A program made the position numbers and the translations under genes. The notes beneath the pieces were generated by a model. The model did not search any database, was not told the DNA's origin, and saw only the letters and a program-made list of their open reading frames with translations. From Pseudomonadota bacterium (GTDB lineage Bacteria > Pseudomonadota > Alphaproteobacteria > Rhizobiales > Rhizobiaceae): 11,312 nucleotides of DNA. The DNA lies in NCBI GenBank assembly GCA_023399635.1, contig JAEWOP010000143.1, positions 1 to 11,312 of the forward strand. Direction: 5' to 3'. Shown piece after piece: positions 6,971 to 11,312 of this stretch; positions within the stretch are counted from its first letter, which is position 1, and every line of letters begins with the position of its first letter.

Positions 6971-9900
6971 ATGCGGTTCGAACGGCTCGACATTCTCCGC
7001 TACGGCGCTCTGACCGATCGCAGCTTGACCTTCAGGCCGGACGCGCAACTCCACATCATTTATGGGCCCAACGAAGCCGGCAAGTCGTCGGCGCTCTCGG
7101 CCATATCGGACCTGCTGTTCGGTTTTCCGACGGCGGCGCAGTACAGCTTTCATCACGATCCCGCTTCATTGCGCGTGGGGGCGGCTCTTTCATCACGGGA
7201 CGGGGTCAAGATCGCCTTTCGTCGCCGAAGGGGCCGGAAAAGCACTCTCCTTGCGGCAACGGAAGCGGAAGAAGCGCTGGCCGACGATGTCTTGGCGCCC
7301 TTCCTTGGCACGCTCAGCCGCGATGTCTTCGAGCGTGCCTTCGGGCTGAACTCGGGCTCGCTGCGCGCCGGCGGCGAAAGCATGCTGAAAAGCGGCGGCG
7401 AGATCGGCAGCCTGCTGTTTTCGGCAGCCTCCGGAATGACGGGGCTGACGGACATGCGCAAGGAGCTGGAAGCGGAAGCGGACGCAATCTATGCGCCTCG
7501 CCGCTCCAAGGACCGGCTGTTCTACCAGGTGCTGGACGCGCACGAGGAGGCCCGTCGGGCGGAGCGTGACAGCGAGCTGAAGGCCAGCGACTGGAAGAAG
7601 CTGATCGCGGAGCAGGCCGAGCTGGAGAGCGAGCTGCAGGCGGTCCTTGCGGAACGGCAGGAGATCAAGCGCGCGTTGGAGCATCTGCGCCAGCTCCTGA
7701 GGCTCGACCCGATCATCCGCGAAATCGATCGGGAGCGGGAGCAACTGGCTCAGTTTGAGGCGCTGGACGGCCTCCCGACCGATTTCGAAACAAAGCTTGC
7801 AACGCTTCTCGACGGGCTTCGGAACAATAGGGCGGACCTGCAACGGACACGAACGGAAAAAGCGCGGCGGACGGATGAGATCGCCGCAGTCCACGTTCAG
7901 GATGCGCTTCTCGAAGCGGCGCCCGCCATCATGGCCGGCCATTCCGGCATCACCGCCTACACCAATGCCCGCAACGACCTTGCCCGCGTGCGCACCGAGG
8001 TGGAGGATTTCGACCAGCGTTTGGCGCAGGCGGCCCGCCGGCTCGGCCTTGCGGAAAGGGCGGAGCTGGAAGCCGGGCAACCGCCGGACGCCGAGCTTGC
8101 CCGGCTGCGGGCGCTGGTGGAGGAGGGGACAAGCCTCGACCGGAGCCTGCGCGAGGTGCGCGAGCGCATCGAGGAGCAGCACGAAACGATGCGGCGCCTC
8201 CAGGAACAGGGTGGGGCGCGACGCGCGTTGGATCCCAAACCCTGGGCGGATCAGCTGGTGGCGCTGCAGCCGGAGCTTGCCGATCTTCAGCGCATGGAAA
8301 CGCTGCAGGTTCGCGTGGCGAGGGCGCAAGCGGATCTGACGGCGGCTGCCGGACGCCTCGATCCGCCCTTCGATGACCTTCGGGTTCTGCTGTCGGTGCC
8401 TTTGCCCGAGGCGGCCGAGCTATCCAATTACCGCCGGATGATCGAGGACGCCCGCGCGGGGGCGACGGCCGCGAGCGCACGGCTCCAAGGGCTGCAGGAG
8501 GAGGCGGCTGCAGTTGTGCATCAGCTTGCCGCACTGGAAGGTACCGCGCCGATCGTGTCGCGCGACGATCTGTTTGCCGCAAGAGCGGAGCGCGATGCGC
8601 GGCTGCAGGAGCTGGTAGCAAAGCCGGATGCCGAGGGGCTTGGGCCTCTCGCCAATGCCATCGCCCATGCCGACCGGCTGGCCGATAGCATACTCTTCGA
8701 TGCCGAGCGGGTGACCCGCCATGCGCAGCTTTCGCTGCGGCGGGCGGAACTTGACCAGAGCCTGAAGGCTGCGCAGGCGCAGGCGGAAGAGGCGGATATC
8801 GCCTTGTCAGACGCCATCACGGCATTCGAGGACGCCTTTCGGGCCACCGGAATTCGCCCGTCCACGCCGGAGCGGATGATCGAGTGGCGCCGCATGGTGG
8901 ACGAGCTCTTCCGGCAGCTGCGCGACCTCGACCAGCTGCGCGACGAGCTGGAAGCGTTAACGATGCGCGAAGCCAGGGTGCGTCCGGCGCTGCTGTCCTT
9001 GGCCGAAGCAATCGACTTTGCCGCCCCCGCATTGCCGACGATAGCGATCGCGCGCGGTCTTGAGCGGCGGCTTTCGGAGATTGCGCAGGAATGGACCGAG
9101 AGCCGCGCCACGCAAACCAAGCGCGTGGTGGCCGAGGAGGCGATTGCCCGGCTGGAGGAGCGAGAACGCGCTCTGCTGGCGGATATCGGCGGTTGGCAAT
9201 CGGCCTTCTCCGCGGCGGTCCTGAAGGTGGGGCTGCCGGAGGATGCAGCGACGGCCATGGCGCTTGCCGCACTCGAGGCCTGGCGCATAGTGCCCGACCT
9301 GATCGAGCAGCGGCAGAACCGGGAGCGTCGCGTTCGGGGCATGATCCGTGACATGGAAGCCTTCGAGGCGGCATCGCGTGCGGTGGTGAAGCAGGTGGCG
9401 CCGGAGCTTGCGAGCGTGCCGCCCGATGTGGCGGCGGGGCTCTTGCACGAGCGGCTTCTGGCGGCAACGGCGGAAAACAAGCATCGCACCTCGATCGCTG
9501 CGGAGCTGGAGCGGTTGGAGCTGTCGCTCGCAAGGCTGGAGGCGGAGCAGCAGGACCTGACGACGCACGCCGAAGAACTTGCCGGCCAGCTATCAACCGA
9601 AGTGGAAGCATTGCCCCAGGTGCTCGACGATCTTCGCCAGCGCCAGCGCCTCGAACATGACCTGCGCCAATGCAGGGAGCGCTTCGCCGAACACGCCGAT
9701 GGCGCTTCGGAGGAAGAGATCCGCGCCAGTCTTGCCGGCTTCGACCGCATCTCAGCAACGCTGGAGATCGATCGGCTGACCGCCGAGGAGGATCGTCTCG
9801 TGGAGAGGATGAAGGCGCTCGGTATCAGCCAGGCAGAAAACGAGCGCCGCCGGCGCGAACTCGAAACGGGGATCGGTGCCGAGCGGGCTGCCTTCCAGCG

Positions 9901-10414
9901 GCTCGCGGCCGAGGAGGAAGCCAAGGAGCTTGCGCGCCGCTGGGTGGTGCTGAAGCTCGCCGCCAGCATTCTCGCCTCGTCCATGGAGGATTATCGCGAG
10001 CGCCAGGCCGATCCGGTGATGAAGCGGGCAGGGGAGCTGTTTTCAGGGCTCACCGGCGGTCGCTTTTCGCGCCTCCTGCAGGTCTATGATGAGCGCGACG
10101 AGCTGCAGCTGGCCGTCGAACGGCAGACGGGCGAGCAGGTGCCCCTTGCCGGCCTCAGCGAAGGCACCGGCGACCAGCTCTATCTCGCGCTGCGGCTTGC
10201 CTTCCTGGAGGACTACTGCCGCCGCAACGAACCGGCACCGCTGGTGCTCGACGACATCTTCCAGACCTTCGACGACGACCGCACCGCCGCCGGCCTGCGC
10301 ACGCTGGCAGCTGCCGGTGAGACGCATCAGACGCTGCTCTTCACGCATCAGATGAGCGTGGTGGAGACGGCGAAGCGGGAGCTGGGGGAGGGGATGGATG
10401 TGGTGCGGTTGTGA
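6971..10414 (+). CDS. Rad50/SbcC-like coiled-coil AAA ATPase (YhaN-type)
   Basis: An 1147-residue SMC/Rad50-type ATPase, the presumed motor and clamp partner of the adjacent nuclease in DNA double-strand-end repair. The N-terminal lobe starts MRFERLDILRYGALTD with Walker A GPNEAGKSS (residues 32-40). A long charged, alanine/leucine/glutamate-rich stretch (about 190-1000) is predominantly heptad-like coiled coil with several breaks. The C-terminal lobe has the ABC signature-like LSEGTGDQ (1062-1069), Walker B LVLDDIF (1091-1097) and the switch histidine in LLFTHQ (His1126). FGFPTAAQYSFHHDP and AFGLNSGSLRAGG after Walker A fit the YhaN branch. The whole protein has only two cysteines and no CxxC zinc hook. 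The start abuts the upstream stop, with GGAG at 6959-6962 as ribosome site. GC is higher than in lon. Only a weak hairpin (10426-10443) follows, with no T-tract. Confidence 0.92.
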   Translation: MRFERLDILRYGALTDRSLTFRPDAQLHIIYGPNEAGKSSALSAISDLLFGFPTAAQYSFHHDPASLRVGAALSSRDGVKIAFRRRRGRKSTLLAATEAEEALADDVLAPFLGTLSRDVFERAFGLNSGSLRAGGESMLKSGGEIGSLLFSAASGMTGLTDMRKELEAEADAIYAPRRSKDRLFYQVLDAHEEARRAERDSELKASDWKKLIAEQAELESELQAVLAERQEIKRALEHLRQLLRLDPIIREIDREREQLAQFEALDGLPTDFETKLATLLDGLRNNRADLQRTRTEKARRTDEIAAVHVQDALLEAAPAIMAGHSGITAYTNARNDLARVRTEVEDFDQRLAQAARRLGLAERAELEAGQPPDAELARLRALVEEGTSLDRSLREVRERIEEQHETMRRLQEQGGARRALDPKPWADQLVALQPELADLQRMETLQVRVARAQADLTAAAGRLDPPFDDLRVLLSVPLPEAAELSNYRRMIEDARAGATAASARLQGLQEEAAAVVHQLAALEGTAPIVSRDDLFAARAERDARLQELVAKPDAEGLGPLANAIAHADRLADSILFDAERVTRHAQLSLRRAELDQSLKAAQAQAEEADIALSDAITAFEDAFRATGIRPSTPERMIEWRRMVDELFRQLRDLDQLRDELEALTMREARVRPALLSLAEAIDFAAPALPTIAIARGLERRLSEIAQEWTESRATQTKRVVAEEAIARLEERERALLADIGGWQSAFSAAVLKVGLPEDAATAMALAALEAWRIVPDLIEQRQNRERRVRGMIRDMEAFEAASRAVVKQVAPELASVPPDVAAGLLHERLLAATAENKHRTSIAAELERLELSLARLEAEQQDLTTHAEELAGQLSTEVEALPQVLDDLRQRQRLEHDLRQCRERFAEHADGASEEEIRASLAGFDRISATLEIDRLTAEEDRLVERMKALGISQAENERRRRELETGIGAERAAFQRLAAEEEAKELARRWVVLKLAASILASSMEDYRERQADPVMKRAGELFSGLTGGRFSRLLQVYDERDELQLAVERQTGEQVPLAGLSEGTGDQLYLALRLAFLEDYCRRNEPAPLVLDDIFQTFDDDRTAAGLRTLAAAGETHQTLLFTHQMSVVETAKRELGEGMDVVRL

Positions 10415-10828
10415 CGGGGGGAAGAGATGCTCCGAGCAGCATCAATTCGCGGCGTCAGGATGTTCTTTTAGACCATATTTTAGCAGAAGATCGCCGTAGC
10501 GGCTTAATCTATAGGACGTGGTGCCGCTGCTCTCCAAGCCCAATTGCCCATAATCTTCGGAGGTTATCTAAAGCTACGTGCGAGCTGTAGGGCTTTACCG
10601 ACTACAGGGATGAACTGGGCGACTTCCAGCGCCGTATCAACTCCGATACCAAGTCCATCTACCAGACCGTCGGAAATCTTTGGGAGTTTCATGGCGACCT
10701 ATCGTAGCTTTGGAAGCTTTGACTTGCTTCGCACGAGCGTTTTCTGAGACCGATCAGCCAAAGTGAATGACATGCTTCCGGTAAACGCAAGCATGAGACT
10801 GAAGAGATAGGGGATGCGCTTTGGAAAA
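10415..10828. other. Low-GC region without intact gene
   Basis: This 414-base stretch separates the Rad50-like gene from tRNA-Val. It contains the probable gene relic at 10442-10692, a weak hairpin GATGCT/AGCATC (10426-10443) and a hairpin CATGCTT/AAGCATG (10771-10777 with 10789-10795) without a T-tract. The second could mark the end of the tRNA-Val transcript. No intact coding sequence longer than about 70 codons with a plausible start and composition is present. No duplicate of the tRNA-Val 3' end was seen that would mark an integrated element. Confidence 0.6.
10442..10692 (-). pseudogene. Probable decayed minus-strand gene (unknown family)
   Basis: Two adjacent open stretches read like protein on the minus strand but in different frames. 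The first, from ATG at 10692 to TAA at 10564, gives 42 residues, MKLPKISDGLVDGLGIGVDT then a hydrophobic helix with QFIPVVGKALQLARS. The second, 10567 to the stop at 10442, has no start codon and gives 41 residues, including EDYGQLGLESSGTTSYRLSR and GDLLLKYGLKEHPDAAN. They meet at 10564-10567; restoring one base there would join them. They could be the N- and C-terminal ends of a longer helical protein that lost its middle. GC is about 51% over 10441-10740. The gene lies 137 bases downstream of tRNA-Val on the same strand. I do not recognise the family. The opposite strand of 10591-10708 is also open, so the coding sense is not certain. Confidence 0.35.
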
Positions 10829-10904
10829 TGGTGGGCGATGAGAGACTCGAACTCCCGACATCCTCGGTGTAAACGAGGCGCTCTACCAACTGAGCTAATC
10901 GCCC
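10829..10904 (-). tRNA. tRNA-Val (anticodon TAC)
   Basis: A full cloverleaf can be drawn on the minus strand. The acceptor GGGCGAT pairs with ATCGCCC, with discriminator A and encoded CCA (10829-10831). The D arm is GCTC/GAGC. The anticodon stem CCTCG/CGAGG encloses TTTACAC, so the anticodon is TAC (10869-10871) and reads GUN valine codons. The variable region has five bases, and the T arm carries TTCGAGT. At 76 bases it is complete. It is transcribed divergently from tRNA-Asp. Confidence 0.96.
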
Positions 10905-10942
10905 TTCGCGTCGCGGAGCATGTCCGCCGCGTCGGTGGGCGT

Positions 10943-10971
10943 TATCTATGCGGATCGCGGAGAAACCGCAA
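10943..10971 (-). promoter_or_regulatory. Promoter for tRNA-Val
   Basis: On the minus strand, TTGCGG (10966-10971) and TAGATA (10943-10948) are spaced by 17 bases. Transcription would begin near 10936, about 30 bases before the mature tRNA 5' end at 10904. The hexamers match a housekeeping sigma-70-type promoter reasonably well, and the position fits. Confidence 0.6.
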
Positions 10972-11073
10972 GAGGCTTTTTCGGAAAATTCCAAAAATTT
11001 GACAGTTGAAGGCGGGGAAACGCGACGCGCCGGAGAAAGGCGAGGGGCTTCATCCTTTTGTCTTGAAACTCGC

Positions 11074-11102
11074 TTGACACCCGTTCGCGAACCTCTTAGT
11101 TA
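11074..11102 (+). promoter_or_regulatory. Promoter for tRNA-Asp
   Basis: A consensus -35 TTGACA (11074-11079, in the extended form CTTGACA favoured in alphaproteobacteria) is followed after 17 bases by TAGTTA (11097-11102), or after 16 by TTAGTT. The start would fall near 11109, about 53 bases before the tRNA. A perfect 10-base palindrome, GTTCGCGAAC (11083-11092), sits inside the spacer. Confidence 0.65.
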
Positions 11103-11161
11103 GCCGCTCAACCGAGGCGGTCGAGGCTGCTCCGGCGAGGGTCTTGACCCTTACGAAATGC

Positions 11162-11238
11162 GCGGGTGTAGCTCAGTTGGTTAGAGTGCCGGCCTGTCAC
11201 GCCGGAGGGCGCGGGTTCGAGCCCCGTCACTCGCGCCA
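11162..11238 (+). tRNA. tRNA-Asp (anticodon GTC)
   Basis: A complete 77-base cloverleaf. The acceptor GCGGGTG pairs with CACTCGC (one G-T pair), with discriminator G and encoded CCA (11236-11238). The anticodon stem CCGGC/GCCGG encloses CTGTCAC, so the anticodon is GTC (11196-11198) and reads aspartate codons. The T arm is GCGGG-TTCGAGC-CCCGT. It is the first of what appears to be a tandem pair. Confidence 0.97.
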
Positions 11239-11299
11239 TTCGTATCCTCGAACTCTTCCGATATTCCCCGGAATGTTGGATCGCCGCAAGGCATCATGC

Positions 11300-11312
11300 G
11301 CGGGTGTAGCTC
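11300..11312 (+). tRNA. Second tRNA-Asp copy, truncated by window end
   Basis: The last 13 bases, GCGGGTGTAGCTC, are identical to the first 13 of the tRNA-Asp at 11162, and the preceding ATGC is also shared. The 61-base spacer after the first copy has no terminator, so the two are probably processed from one transcript. Only the acceptor strand and the start of the D arm are visible, so identity rests on this match. Confidence 0.7.

Noticed and set aside
8521..9984. 487-codon minus-strand open frame inside the Rad50-like gene
   Set aside because: It is a serine/arginine/alanine-rich shadow of a high-GC gene, with no recognisable domain.
10591..10708. Plus-strand stretch DYRDELGDFQRRINSD... 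ending at a stop near 10708
   Set aside because: It has no start codon and an in-frame TAG just before it. Its third-position GC (about 70%) is coding-like, so it remains an alternative to the minus-strand reading, but it cannot be called a gene.
10544..10747. 67-codon plus-strand open frame
   Set aside because: It has no ribosome site and an unnatural composition, and it overlaps the better candidate relic on the other strand.
10771..10795. CATGCTT/AAGCATG hairpin downstream of tRNA-Val as a terminator
   Set aside because: It has an 11-base loop, an AT-rich stem and no T-tract on either strand, which is not enough for a terminator call.
10689..10994. 101-codon minus-strand open frame across tRNA-Val
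   Set aside because: It runs through the whole tRNA gene and its promoter; its LAQLVERLVYTEDVGSSSL-like segment is the familiar artefact of translating a tRNA.
10999..11004. TTGACA on the plus strand upstream of tRNA-Asp
   Set aside because: No -10-like hexamer occurs 16-18 bases downstream; the TTGACA at 11074 is the better promoter.
11239..11299. Spacer between tRNA-Asp copies as a terminator or promoter
   Set aside because: It has only a short imperfect hairpin (TTCCCCGGAA) without a T-tract and no promoter hexamers.

Overview
The window looks like a chromosomal segment of an alphaproteobacterium, most likely Rhizobiaceae (Sinorhizobium/Ensifer, Rhizobium or Agrobacterium type). The basis is the lon-hupB gene order, high-GC codon use, the style of the Lon and HU proteins, and CTTGAC-like -35 elements. 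Genus and species cannot be fixed from the sequence alone.

Layout. (1) Bases 1-1732 hold the 3' three-quarters of lon, the ATP-dependent protease; its start lies upstream of the window. A strong hairpin terminator follows. (2) hupB (1933-2211), the histone-like HU protein, has its own leader and terminator. (3) A 731-residue exported protein (2371-4566) has a propeller-like N-terminal half and a phytase-like C-terminal half. It is preceded by a well-formed PhoB box, which suggests phosphate-starvation control. (4) A bidirectional terminator separates it from a convergent aldo/keto reductase gene (5621-4635, minus strand). (5) Divergent from the reductase, two abutting genes (5732-6970 and 6971-10414) encode a Mre11/SbcD-like metallophosphoesterase and a 1147-residue Rad50/SbcC-like ATPase of the YhaO/YhaN type, presumably acting together on DNA ends. 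(6) Bases 10415-10828 carry no intact gene. They are markedly lower in GC (about 51% against about 70% in the preceding gene) and appear to hold a decayed minus-strand gene downstream of a tRNA. (7) The right end holds tRNA-Val(TAC) on the minus strand, a divergent intergenic region with a promoter for each direction, an intact tRNA-Asp(GTC), and the first 13 bases of a second tRNA-Asp copy running off the window.

Most of the content is housekeeping: protein quality control, nucleoid structure, DNA repair and tRNAs. The points most worth following are the PhoB box in front of the phytase-like exported protein, the Mre11/Rad50-like pair whose Rad50-like partner lacks a zinc hook, and the low-GC gene relic beside tRNA-Val.
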